Source of the DNA: Isoetes taiwanensis
Lineage: Eukaryota > Streptophyta > Lycopodiopsida > Isoetales > Isoetaceae
DNA: 64,000 nucleotides
NCBI GenBank assembly: GCA_021234155.1
Contig: JAJEKV010000112.1
Location: 2,536,282-2,600,281, forward strand
Reading direction: 5' to 3'
Each line of letters opens with the position of its first letter. Positions within the stretch are counted from its first letter, which is position 1. The notes under the pieces are model-generated. The model was given only the letters and a program-made list of their open reading frames with translations, did not search any database and was not told the origin of the DNA. The position numbers were made by a program, and so were the translations under genes. Below, piece by piece: positions 33,326-44,377 of this stretch.

Positions 33326-34216
33326 TTGTTAATTGCAGCTCATCCTTGCATGCGAGAACAGAACAAGACAGTCGTGAATGAAGAAACCGGGACAAAGGCA
33401 AAGCAAGGGTTACCGATAGCCGGAAACACCCATACATTGGGGCGGGGAGATACCAATAAGGATGAATCGACTATGGCTATCGGACTTCCATCATCCGGTA
33501 GCAAAGATAAAGCAGAGTCCAAAGAGGTTGCAAAAGACCGCCCAAAGCCCTCCTCGATAGCACTTCCCGCCAGAGTCCAAACACATTGCAAAGACAACAA
33601 AGCACGATGCAAAGACACATCGACGAAGGTTGCAAACGTCCCAAGGATGGATACCTGCACGGAAGTTGATGGTGCCGGGCGTAAATGGTGTAATCGCACG
33701 CATACAAATGCAGGGAGAATGAACGGGAAAATCTTGCCTCCACCACAAACCAAGCATGTTGTAAAAGAAACTGCAAATAAGTACCTCATTTGCAGACCAG
33801 GGTATCATGAGTTTGTGGAGTGGGCACTGCAGAGGTTTGATATTGTTATTTGGAGTGCTTCTCTACTTCGGAATACAAGGGATATGGTGGATGCATTGTT
33901 CCCTGATTTGCAGACCAGATTCTTGAAGGTTTATGGTCAAGAGCATTGCTATGCATGCAAGCATCCAAACAGACCAGAAAAGCAGATTTTTTTCAAGGAG
34001 TTGAAGGTTGTACTTGAGGATTTTCCTCAAAATCATGGTATGATTTTCTTGGTTGATGACAGCCTACACAAAGGGTTTCTAAACCCTGCACACACAACCC
34101 TTCCCATTATGCCTTTCAAGGGGCAAGAAGAGGACAACTTCTTGCAGAAGTTTGTGTGTCCAACTTTGGAGTACTTGTCTTCCCATGCCGTCTGTGAAAC
34201 GATCTCACAAAGTTGA
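33326..34216 (+). pseudogene. FCP1/NIF phosphatase-like ORF in the transposon
   Basis: An open frame of 296 codons. Residues about 155-285 match the second half of an FCP1/SCP (NIF) domain: ICRPGYHEFVEWALQRF, DIVIWSASLLRNTRDMVD, KQIFFKELKVVL and IFLVDDSLHKGFLNPAHT; the last holds the family's paired Asp. These HAD-fold enzymes remove phosphates, classically from the RNA polymerase II CTD. The first half, with the DxDxT/DLNG nucleophile motif, was not found upstream; that part is a Lys/Thr-rich low-complexity segment instead. It is therefore either missing an exon or inactive. A frame change at 34170 leads to a further 70-codon tail. Confidence 0.6.
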
Positions 34217-34689
34217 CATCATCACCGATGCATGGTTGGAAGAGGAGATTGTAGTCTTTGGATTACTTTGCCTCAACAACTATCTTGTCTCGGCCTACTA
34301 TATCCTCAATGCTCCATTAGAAGTACAAAGGCAGCCTTTGGGCACCCTTCCCCGCGACCAAAAGATGACTCAAGACTTCGATGACTCATGAAGTAACCAT
34401 TGTGCAGTACTTTTTTGTAATATATATGTATGATTACTTTGTCTTATCTTCAGTATTGAGTGATATTGAGTGATGTTCTAATCTTGAGTGTACAATTTTC
34501 TGTAATATATATCAAGCTTACTCTCCAATACTACAAGCATTGTTTCCAATACTAAGATACTCCAATAATTCAAACCAATACTACAAACATTGTCTTAGGG
34601 GCATTGTCTCCAATACAATGATCAAAATTTGAGACAAGTACACAAGTAACTACAGATTTGTTACAATGATAAAACAACTAGGCCAAGCA

Positions 34690-37600
34690 TATTCAACCTT
34701 CATATGGCAGACTGTCAAGGATCATCTGGTGAGTAGCCTGTTCAAGGGAAAATCTGTTGGTGCCAGGAATCTGATTCATCTCAAACTTGATAGCTGATAC
34801 GTGATGACTGTACTGGAAAGTCAGGCCTTTGTCTTCAAGTAGCTCCCAACTACCATCCGGGTGGGCAAAGATAGTACAAACCAGCCAACACATGTTCATC
34901 CACATTGAAGGTCGACCCAATATCCTTGACAATTACGTCAAGGATATGCCTCGCTTAACACATTTGACCACATAGAAATCGCATTCTCCCGATTTCCCCG
35001 CCGCTAACAACAGCAAAAGTTATCACCTTCCTCTACGCTTCCTGGATAGCCATTCTCCATCACCTTCAAAAAATGCCTCATCGATTTCGTCTTCAGTACC
35101 TTCACCAGTAGACTTATCTGGCTTTAGTGTAACATATTTCCAATTCTTCAATCTGTGCTTGTTCACACAAGATGACCAGTTTCCTTTCAAAACAGCTTAC
35201 CACGAAACAACTTAAACCTCTATGAGCCACCCTTGTGCTTGATTTGGCCAAGTATGTCCTGATGTCGTATTTGCTTGGTCCCTTCCACCACACAGCACAA
35301 ATCAAATGGGTCCGTCTATCAACATCATCCTTTCCAATTACCGTATAAGTACGCAAGGAAACAAATGGTATTGCATCTCACGCGAACAAACATAATACAA
35401 AGACTACTCATCACAAGACAAAGAGTTCACGACAAAGACTTAAAGCGGATGAAAGCACTATTCAAAGACATTACGCCAGCTTTGAAAGCAAAGACTACTC
35501 AACGTATCTGGCCAGGATGAAAGCATAATACCTTTTGATGTCCCCGTTGTTGGTACCTTCATTCCAGCGAGTTGCGACTTCACATGCATCAGCAGCACCC
35601 CTAAATCTCACCCCATCATACTTGAGCTGCTCTCTAGTGAATGCCCCTTTAAGGACTGCCCCTTGCCCATCGTGCTCTCCCTTACCATGGGCTGTCCCAA
35701 AGAAATTCCATACTATTTCCTTCCCTAGCTCATGGTGATATCTTGGTAGGAAATAGAATGGCCGGGCAGATTTGAATTGGCTAGAACAACCATCTGACCA
35801 AACTATATGCCTGGAGAAATCTACACCATTTGATACAAGCCATGAATTGTGCTTTCTAAGACAGTGCTGCACAAAAAGAGTGTCATGAAGCTTGTCATCA
35901 CTCAAGTAAAAATGGGTTTCCTTCAATAGCTTTCTGATCCCAGAACTGATGTCCATCCTATACGTGATGTGGACGAGAATTGTTATCTGGTCATTGTGCC
36001 ATCTTGGATATTGTCCAGGCAACTCCTGAATTGCATGGCCTGCCATCTAGCCCTGTAATTGTGTGGCACGAATATCTTCAATGTGGAACACAGATATGAA
36101 ATGAAATCCTTCAATGGCGTTCTCTTGTAAGACAATCTGAGGACTGGCTTTGGTCCTTTCTTTTTTTTCCCCTTGCCATTTGAGGTCTCATCTTGTGCTT
36201 TGCAGCCTTCAAGATGATGTGTCCCACCAAATTGCTTGGATTTCTTACTTTTGTTTCCCTTCTTCTCAACTTGTGTCATAGCCTTCAGTCGTGGTCCCAC
36301 CAGCTACCTTGGATTTCTTACTTTTGTTTCCCTTCTTGGTGGCATTGGCTCTTTTCTTTCTGCTGCCACCTGGCACCTCCTTGGTAACGCAGTCTGCAAC
36401 TCCACCAGCCTCTTCTGTCTCCACTGGAATCTGTAACAAGGTCTGTAGCATAAAACAGAAGATTAGCGCAAGTTGAAAGCACAAAAGCAGTTTTCAAATG
36501 GATGACAAAGACATATCAAAGATGTTGCAAAGATGCAATGAAGAGAGTATTACCTTTTCAAACGTCTTCCATTCAAGCAAGAACTCATGATTCTCTCTCT
36601 CTCTTGGACATATAGGAAGAGTTTTTATGCCACACTTCTGACATGTCTGCATCAAGCAGTCATGTTTATGCCATTCTTCACCCTCGCTCTTGTTGCAAAC
36701 CACAGCCCTCCAAAGCTCGCTGGTTGAGTCATACATATATTGGCTGGCCAGACACGTCTCACCAGGTCCACAGACCTCGCAGGTGCACTTGCACTCATCA
36801 CCATGAAATCCAGCCATGACCTTAATGCATTCAGGGCTACCCTGGCATACTCCAACTTCATATGGTATATGCAACAACAGGTTTCCCTTCTTGATACTTT
36901 CTTTACATAAATAGGCTTCAACTTCTCGAAAGCCTTTAAGCAAACCAGGTGTTCAGGATGTGCCTTTTTGTATTGTTGAAATAGCTCCAGCTGAATGGTG
37001 GCCGTTGGTTAGAAATATTTATGCAACAATAGCAAAGAAAAATTTGTATGGAAACTTATACCCTCGGTGACCTCCATAAGGTGCAAGGGATAAGAAATTG
37101 AAGCCCTGACTCTCCAACAAAGGTTCACAACATCTTTCTTGCAAGGAGAGACTCGCTATTTTGTTTCCGTGAATTATGCTTTGCTTGCAAGCGAGGGGTG
37201 AGAGAATCACACCTCAACCTCCTTTGGAAGCTAGACCACGGACCATTTCCAAGGATCTGCCTCGATTTTCTTAATGCAAAGCGCTTGCAATTGTTGACCT
37301 CATGCAACCTATCATAAGAAATATTGCACATTAATCAATGAACATATCTCATCCAAAGATCACTTCAAAGAGATACAAGCACTTAAAAGCACTTAAAAGC
37401 ACGAAAAGAAGCACGGGCATGAAAGCAAGAATTAGATGCACCTAACAGCCCCGCCATAGTGGAATTGCATCTCGATTTTGTGGAAGAAGCCATCACCAAA
37501 GGTCGAGGTTCGGCTCTCCAAACATCATGGTTCCTTTGCCTCTTTGTGGCTGCCATTGTCTGTTTTCAAGTTGTTGAGCAAAGACCCCCACGCCTTGCAC

Positions 37601-38069
37601 TCCTTTGGATTTGGCAAAATTCCGTGTTACGAGATTCCCATTTCGGTGGTGATGAACCACCCTCTTCATCACATCGGCCTTGAGTTCGTTGAATGTTTTT
37701 TGGTGAGCTTATTGAAGTAATCAACTACTTGCTTGGCTATTTCTTGCTCAAGGCTCATGCTCGTCGATCCTCCCGCTCAGCCGCTTTTCTCATCTTATTC
37801 CGTAAATCAGATTCTCTCTTTCTCACCGCATCCAATTTCTTGTAAATTGCAGAGGAAACTGGATCTTCACGTGATATTTCCTGTGTTGCATTGACATCCA
37901 ACAAATCTGGAACACTGTATTGGGATTCATCAGGCCGAAAATCCAATGCTAAACGTGTGATTGCCTCCAGGCCGGTATCAGGGAGCGCCATGAAATTTCT
38001 GAGAGAGGGAGGATAAGTGAATTGGAGGGAGAAATTTCGCGGGCCATGACGAAGTAATCCAATTTGCAA
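34690..38069 (-). pseudogene. Sola-like transposase, broken, multi-exon
   Basis: Pieces in order on the minus strand. N terminus MALPDTGLEAITRLALDF ... SRED (37992-37755). A basic piece with RRLRCDSLTPRLQAKH (37331-37125). Cys-rich zinc-binding region with ECIKVMAGFHGDECKCTCE, then CLMQTCQKCGIKTLP (36943-36494). A basic linker KKGNKSKKSK, seen twice (36484-36266 and 36300-35983). Core DDE-like domain FVPHNYRARWQ, [frameshift near 36010], ITILVHITYRMD, IVWSDGCSSQFKS, IVWNFFGTAHGKGEHDGQGA (36046-35495). C-terminal pieces at 35356-35114 and 34932-34693. The SDG...QFK and HGKG-x-x-DG-x-G signatures carry conserved Asp. Frameshifts make it inactive. Confidence 0.65.
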
Positions 38070-38255
38070 CGTACTACCACACCACTCGCGCGAAAATCCA
38101 GCCAGAAGCCCACAATCATTTTCCTAACGGCTCGTTCGTGAGGTGGACGTGCGAGTACATGAAGGGCGTAAAAAGAAATGACGGGCAGTTACGCCCATCA
38201 GCACCCAGATTAAGCAAAAGCAGGGGTGCTGATAGCGGGCTAAAACCCTGCTATA

Positions 38256-38277
38256 AGCATGCGTCCGGACGCATGCT
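38256..38277. repeat. Perfect 22 bp palindrome beside the right TIR
   Basis: From AGCATGCGTCC at 38256 the sequence is its own reverse complement through 38277, with no spacer. It touches the inner end of the right terminal inverted repeat. The left end has no equivalent palindrome. Confidence 0.9.
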
Positions 38278-38339
38278 TTTGCTACCCACCAGCATACTTT
38301 CACCCCATATTGAATGCTCGTTCCTTAAGGAAAGGCTTT

Positions 38340-38424
38340 TGAAATTTTTTATGTTATTGGGGGGATTCGAACCCTGGTCCTCAACCCCCCAAACCCCCCA
38401 CTCTAACCACTAGACCAAGCATTA
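38340..38424 (-). mobile_element. tRNA-derived SINE (A and B boxes)
   Basis: Read on minus: GCTTGGTCTAGTGGTTAGAG carries an A box (TGGTCTAGTGG, 38417-38407), and 34 bp further on GGTTCGAATCC (38373-38363) is a perfect B box. The intervening G-rich run does not fold as a tRNA anticodon arm, so this is a tRNA-like SINE head or decayed tRNA rather than a functional tRNA. The 3' limit is uncertain. Confidence 0.55.
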
Positions 38425-38525
38425 ATTCTATGAAAAAATTATGTTTCAAATATACTTAAGGGTAATGTTGTAATTAAGATAAAACAGACTATAATATTCT
38501 AGGATGTTTTGAAAGTTTCAAAATG

Positions 38526-38563
38526 TTCCAGAAAGTTCTAAAATGTTCTAGAAATTTCTAGAA
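38526..38563. promoter_or_regulatory. Perfect heat-shock element pair
   Basis: TTCCAGAAAGTTC (38526-38538) is a three-unit HSE and TTCTAGAAATTTCTAGAA (38546-38563) a four-unit HSE, both perfect to TTCnnGAA spacing. They lie within a degenerate TTCTAGAA/GAATCTAAGG-rich stretch (38450-38760) that may be part of the chromovirus 3' LTR, so chance generation by the repeat is possible. Confidence 0.35.
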
Positions 38564-39200
38564 TGTAAGGGAATCCAAGAGAATTAAAGGGAATATAAGG
38601 AAATCTCATAAATTGTAAGAGAATCTAGGAAAATATACAAATCTAACGGAATCTCTTAAAATCTAATTGAATCTAAGGAAATCTTCATAATATCTAAGGG
38701 AATCTAAGAAAATCTTGATGAAATCTTAGAGTTCTTTTAAGATTTTGCAAAGAGCGACAATAGAATGTTCTAAAATGTTTCATAATAAAGGTGTACAATA
38801 TAAATCTTGAAAAAAAAATATTCTAGATGCTCAGGGCAAGCGGCTCAGTCTAAAAATAGAAAATGCTTTAAAAATATTGCATAGATCCAAAATAGATTAT
38901 TTTAGAAGGTTTTAAATGCTCATATGTAAGCACCTCAATCAAAATAGAAAATTCTAAGAGAATCTCAGTAGAATCGTTGGTTTTCTAGAGCACTATAGGG
39001 CCTTACACCGTAAGAACATGCTAAAACTGGAACAATGCGTCGTAGGACGTATTAATTTTCTTGTATATATATATTTGTGTTTGTATTTGTACAGTTTGAC
39101 AGCAAACCTATTCCTGTCACAATCTTTCCCTCGAACAACCCTTGAGGGCGAGGCATAGGGGATTAACCTGGACAGTAATACGCTTGCTACGCCTCCTGTT

Positions 39201-39262
39201 TGGGTCTCATAGGCCAATTGGTCTCCGTGGATGATAAAAACTTTATTCTATTATATTCTATT
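39201..39262 (+). repeat. Putative retroposon 3' tail, copy 2
   Basis: GGGTCTCATAGGCCAATTGG, then TCTCCGTGGATGATAAAA and a TTCTATTATATTCTATT tail. Closest in layout to the copy at 12136. It lies inside the putative chromovirus LTR in the opposite orientation. Confidence 0.4.
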
Positions 39263-39291
39263 AAACTTATATTCACCCATGATCACGTCAC

Positions 39292-41045
39292 ATTATCCCC
39301 CCCTAAAAGAATGATGTCCTCGGCATTGAGATTAAGTGGTTAGGTATTAACAACAATTAAATCGTAAAAGAGCTAATATATTTAGGCAGGTAATACAGGA
39401 GATACATAAGTAGATCAGGGATGATCATAGTTCCCTTCACACAAAACCTATAGACAATATAGATGCAATTACAGGGGGATCCTCAGTGGACCAGTGATAA
39501 ACGACAACACACTGAAAGGAAAACAGACATGAAAACAAGAAGCCGCAGGTCCCATAAAAATCGCTAGTGGCCTGCAGATTCAGAGTACATCAGTATATAT
39601 TAGATAATAAAAAGATTGTAATTAAAGGGGATAGAAAGATTGTAATTAAGGGGTTCACCCCCCGTTTAAAACAAGAAAGGAAAAGAAAAAAAGGGGGTAT
39701 TCTATTATGCCTACGGCTTGCTATTTTCCTCGGCTTAAGGAATGGCATCATTCTCATTATAGCCATAGGCAAACGCATCCTATCATGCCTAAATGCTCCT
39801 TACTCATCCTAGGATGCAGCTATTTTCAACCCCTGCATGATCCCTGCGGGATCGAATACTCAACTGCTTACCATCGGAGTTGGAATCGATAGCATCGCGG
39901 ATGGTCCGACCTTGGCACTGTCGCATAAAGTCTGGGTAAGCCTTATCAAGGTCCGCCTTAAGAACCCATATAACATCTTCCATTGGTAAGTGCTTCCACT
40001 TAACCAAATACTGCAAGATTTGAGTCCTCCGAGTTTGCTTGTATGCTCGATCAAGAAGAGCCTCTGGTACGATTTCTAACTCCTCATCAGTCATCTCCAG
40101 AAGCGTTGGTGTATCAAAGATCTCTTCTGGATCCGGTGTATGTTTCTTCAAAAGGCTTACACGAAATGGACTTCTAGATGCGCGGGCAAATTCAACTCAT
40201 AAGCCTGTGGGCCTATTCGTTGAATAATTTGAAAGGGGCCTGCCCATCGTGGTGCCAGTTTCTTACACTTGAAAATCTTGAGCTTAGCTTGCTTGACTTT
40301 AATTTTTAGCCATACAGATTCACCCACTTGAAATTCGTGTATGCTTGTCCGCAACACTTTTCTACTTCTGGCGGCCAATAAATAGCCACGGACTTCCTCC
40401 ACCAAGGTCTGCATATCTGTAAGTAATTGCTAGGACACTTCCACCTTAGAAACAGGATTGTGCCATGTGTATGGAGTAAGACATTGGTACCTATAATTAA
40501 TCATAAATGGTGGCATTCTAGAAGACTCCTGTTTGGTGCTATTGTAGGTGAATTCCACCAAATGGATATAGTCTGCCTGTTGTGATTGCTTATTCCAGAC
40601 ATAGTTACGCAGCATATCTTCAATAATTCTATTAGTGCACTCCGTCTGACCGTCTGTCTGAGGGTCATATGCGGTAATCATGACAAGCTTAGTTTAATCG
40701 TGCCAAAGAAATCCTCCAAAAAGCACTAACAAACGCAGGATCGTGATCTGAGATGATGGTGCATGGCATACTATGAAGGCGAAAAATCTCCTTGGAGAAC
40801 AATAACGCGATATCCAAGGTGGTATCTGTAGTGCGACATGGCAAGAAGTGTGCCATCTTAGAAAGCTTGTCCACCACTACTATCAATGCATCAAATCCCC
40901 TAAAAGTTCTCGGGAGACCCACAATGAAATCCATGGTTATAACTTCCTATTTGGCATGGGGAACTTCCAATGCTTCTAGCTCTCCTGGAATACTTGACTG
41001 CTCTGCTTTTGTTTGCTAGCAAAGCTGACACTGCTTAAAACTATC
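39292..41045 (-). mobile_element. Chromovirus (Ty3/Gypsy) 3' part
   Basis: Integrase and chromodomain coding, then a polypurine tract (minus TTTTAGGGGGGGA, + coordinates 39296-39308) and the start of a 3' LTR (TGTGACG at 39292, minus). The LTR would run down toward about 38430, but its far end was not found. The element is cut at about 41045, in the integrase zinc-finger end; gag, protease and RT are absent. Confidence 0.8.
39804..41045 (-). pseudogene. Chromovirus integrase and chromodomain
   Basis: In order: ITMDFIVGLPRTFRGFDA (first catalytic Asp), IISDHDPAFVSAFW (second), YDPQTDGQTECTNRIIED (Glu), then KLAPRWAGPFQIIQRIG (GPF/Y-type module), and a chromodomain ILQYLVKWKHLPMEDVIW ... AYPDFMRQC. 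The DRDP of active copies is DHDP. Stops and frameshifts at about 40940 upstream, 40690 and 40430-40410, and at 40155, break it. Integrases with a C-terminal chromodomain define chromoviruses. Confidence 0.9.
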
Positions 41046-42404
41046 ATTCAATTAAATTGGGATTATGTCTTAATTTTGGGACAAATCTCATATTGTATGT
41101 TTTTAGCAGCATATTCGAAGTATGAAAACGTAATATCATATTATTTACAAAATAGTCAATATTTCACAATATTAAAAATGTGATGAAGAAAATCTACATA
41201 GTTATTCACTTTTCTTCAAGCACCCCCAGTGGTATCATAGCCTTCTTCCTTACATCCTGAGGTATTGTAATTCTCACATTTCTACCTGGAACAGTTTTTA
41301 GAGTCCATGAGTACAATACACTTTCAAAGTCTAGCCAAAGATCAGGATCACTAGGATTTCTCCTCCATTTCTTTGTCCAACAATCTAAGTATCTTTCTCT
41401 GTCTGAGACATTGATCAACTGATGCACTGGACACCACCATTCCACCCACACATGGTTGAAGTTAATATTACCTTCTTCTTTGCAAGTATCAGAGATGGTG
41501 TATCCCAACCACACTGGATAGGTCTCTAAATCAGCTGGTTTTTCTGCCACAAATTGGTGGCACTTCACGTCAGCGAAGGTTCATAAGCTTCCATGCCTAG
41601 GAACTTTGGCCTATTGTTCTTAAAACCAATATAATATTTGTCCGAAAGAGGAGGAGCATACTGCTTTTAATGCTACTAACAATGTTATCAACGTCCTCAG
41701 CACCTGCTAAGGTCTTCCACCTAGTTTAGGCAACCACCCTTCTTTCAATTCTTCTGAGGATGTGTCTACCTCCCCCAACAAGTTAATCACCTTCTTCTAG
41801 TGAGCTACCAATGCACAATTGGTGTTATCGGGGTTGGTTTGCCAATATTTTATATAGTCCTGGATTCCTTCCTTAGTCAATCCCAATTGCTTCACTGCTT
41901 TAGTAGATTTTAGAGCTTTTAGTTGACCTAGAGATATCGTAGGCTTGCCATTCTCATCTCTATGACATATTTCCCCCCTCCTCTCCACTCATCCTCTATA
42001 GATCTCATGTTCCATTGAAATCCACAAAACTCTTCCAGTCAGGCACTTCTTCTATGAGAGAACCTATAGGGTTTGGAGTAGTGCATTCATGCAAGATTTC
42101 CATTAGCCTAGGAAAGTTGGTCACTATACGCTGCTTCAGTATACAAATATACTTGCCAAATAATGCATCCATGTTCTCATGGATATGCCCGGGCATTAAA
42201 AACCCCAAATTAACTCTTTCAAATATGCCCACAGCCGTTAAGCAGGATAGGAAAGAAAACATCCACTTGTTCTTATTTTGGCCCGCACGATTATCAAGTT
42301 GCAAGTGGAACCTTCTCGGTCGATCTTGAGCTATCACGTGAAGTTGAAGCTCCAACATGTTCACTAGACCCATGCTCCCTAAAACTTGCCTTGCTAAACT
42401 TCTC

Positions 42405-42420
42405 AATATTGTTAGAGTTT
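42405..42420. repeat. Target-site duplication, left copy (LINE 4)
   Basis: AATATTGTTAGAGTTT, repeated exactly at 42867-42882 on the far side of the inserted LINE. Confidence 0.9.
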
Positions 42421-42866
42421 TTTTTTTTTTTTTTTGAAGAATATAAGAATATATTAAACCACTAGAATGCGATCAAGTACAATGATAAGTGTGGTGCTAA
42501 GAAATGAAGCGCCCATCATGATCCACAATCTGTAGGAATGTTGACCAAATTTCCCGCTTAACTGTGCCAGACATGCTTGAGACTTGGTAAGCCTGCCACA
42601 ACTTATGCCTCAAGATCGGGACCAACCGAAAAGGGCTAAGCACTGCATTCTGAAAGACCTTCGCTCTCCGTCTTTTCCAAATCAGCCACAAAAGCCAAGC
42701 TCTGCATAAATGGAACGCCTGTCGCTTGGCCACTGCCCACCTGCTAGGAAGGACTCCCAAGAGAATCTTCTGACTGCATAGTGAAGTCCCAAAGAGGGCT
42801 CTTGAACCTGTGGACTCGGACATTCACCCTGAGGCTACGGTGCAAGATCTGCCACAAAAGGGTACG
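42421..42866 (-). mobile_element. Short 5'-truncated LINE, copy 4
   Basis: A 446 bp insertion with poly(T) at its left end (42421-42435). On minus it encodes only the ORF2 C terminus: RQAFHLCRAWLLWLIWKRR, matching KRACHLASAWIIWSIWKRK of LINE 1 and RAFHLACGWLLWSIWKRR of LINE 2, so all three are one family. A perfect 16 bp target duplication flanks it, showing a fairly recent insertion into the DUF7869-type gene. Confidence 0.9.
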
Positions 42867-43874
42867 AATATTGTTAGAGTTTCCATCTAACAATGCACTA
42901 TGTAGTGCCTGGCTAGCTGTAGGGTCCTGGAGGTGACCCTTATCACCACTTTCATAGTTTCTCAAACACCTGATGATATTCCCAATATGAAAATCTGGAC
43001 CATCACTCTACAACTCCAAACTGAAATGCCCATAGTAGGTTTGAGATTGTCCATGCAAGATTGCCCCGATCATCGAGATCTGCAAAAGGTATGATCTTCC
43101 ACATGACTTTAGTATATGCTTGAATTGTGGAAGACAAGTCTTTTGCTGGTCCATCTTGTCATGTATAATATATAAATGGTTATTAGGTTCCAAGGCAGAT
43201 AAGGTCCTCCACATCCAATAACATGATCTATATGATAGTTGATCAGTCATATGGTCATTCATATGCTCCCTTATCCTAACCCTTTGACTTGGTTGCACAG
43301 TCTTATTAAGAGTCTCCTTTAACTTAGCACACAAATTGCACTTTGCAAAGTTGTCACATGATTGAAATGCTTCATCCATAGCCTACTAAAGCTAGGTTGG
43401 GATATAGGAAGAATTTCCAATTCTTGAAGTAGGGAATTCACTTCCTCCAAAATACTCTTTTGAGTACAATGTGATGGTAACATTTTGTCAACAACTGCTC
43501 TTCCCTTTTCATCCCTTCTGCTTTTGTGTGGCATACACTCTGCATTGAAGTCAATATATTTTTCAAATATCTCTCTGGCAGCCGAGACCTTACCTTTTTA
43601 GTTGTCTTCCAAGTTAGAAATTGCAATACCAAGATTGTCTGTCCCTAGCCTTTCATCATTAACAGCTTGATCAAGATCTGCTAGTATAATGACTCCTTGG
43701 CCTACTATTTTCTTATTGCACGTGCATGATTCTGACCTTCCACTGTAACCCCAAAATCTGCTCTATGTGTTTTTTGTTGTCTTTTTTGCAAAAAAACAAC
43801 ACACAAAGACCATGCATTGTAATGTTCCGTAAATGCTAGAAACAGGTTTTTTAGTGTATTTTCTAGCCGTAGAA

Positions 43875-44060
43875 TATTGATGTAGTTTTTTTAAGTGTGG
43901 TTTTCAATCAAGTGTGGTTTTTATTGTAGTTTTCGCAAATAGAAAACTTGTGTGGTTTTCAATAGGTGTGGTTCTAAGTGTAGTTTTCATAAGTAAAAAA
44001 CATATGTTATTTTTTTAAGGGTGGTTTTCAAATGTAAACTTTGGTTACTATACGTTGTTT
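43875..44060. repeat. GTGTGGTTTTCA motif array
   Basis: GTGTGGTTTTCAATC, GTGTGGTTTTTATTG, GTGTGGTTTTCAATAG, GTGTGGTTCTAAG and GGGTGGTTTTCAAATG occur within about 170 bp. The reverse complement array (AAACCACACCTCCTTA) lies at 58150-58300. Confidence 0.6.
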
Positions 44061-44377
44061 TTAGCATGCCAGCCCAACCAAGCCTACAACCTTCCTTGCA
44101 ATTCTAGCCTGTCCACATGTCAGTTCCATATCATCAAAATCCAATGTGGCTAATTTTACACCGTTAGATCTATATTTTTTCAAATGAATGGCCATGGAAA
44201 TTATATAAGGCCACAAAAATGGCACGGAGATTTCATTAGTCGTGTGCCATTTGGGAAACGGGGCTCAAGCTGTTGGTCGGATCTAGAAAAAGCACTGTGA
44301 GAGAGAGATAGATCCTTTCTCGTAAAAAAAGCCTCCCCTTTCATTTTAATTTCTGTTCTTTTCACTTTGCGCTGACT

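Larger units (their letters stand above)
30683..38305. mobile_element. 7.6 kb DNA transposon, Sola-like, with FCP1-like gene
   Basis: Bounded by 29 bp terminal inverted repeats: left 30683-30711 starting GGGTGAAAGTATGCTGGTGG, right 38277-38305 its complement, with no mismatch seen. A 4 bp duplication CATA flanks it (30679-30682 and 38306-38309). Inside, a minus-strand transposase carries SDGCSSQFK and HGKGEHDGQG, the pair of motifs I associate with the Sola superfamily, whose 4 bp target duplications also fit. A plus-strand gene includes an FCP1/NIF phosphatase-like domain. Both genes are broken. The superfamily name is from motif memory and could be another RNase H-fold group. Confidence 0.8.
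41206..43632 (-). pseudogene. DUF7869-type transposase-like gene, broken
   Basis: Minus-strand pieces in order. MPHKSRRDEKGRAVVDK (43534). FAKCNLCAKLKETLNK, a CxxC site, then HMTDQLSYRSCYWMWRTL and YIIHDKMDQQKTCLPQFK (43379-43008). FHLQLDNRAGQNKNKWMF, LGFLMPGHIHENMDALFG (42406-42005). C-terminal VWVEWWCPVHQLINVSD (41568-41206). LQxDN...NKN and LGFLxxGHxHExxDxxFG are what I know as DUF7869, a family common in plant and animal repeats and probably an RNase H-type transposase; D, H and E are present. Broken by frameshifts near 43330 and 42000 and by a LINE insertion at 42421. Confidence 0.65.

Noticed and set aside
33340-33808. Three overlapping minus-strand ORFs of 99-149 codons
   Set aside because: Shadows of the plus-strand FCP1-like ORF, which has recognisable motifs.
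38340-38424. Functional tRNA gene
   Set aside because: A and B boxes are good, but the sequence between them is a G-run that cannot form an anticodon arm, and no acceptor stem pairs.
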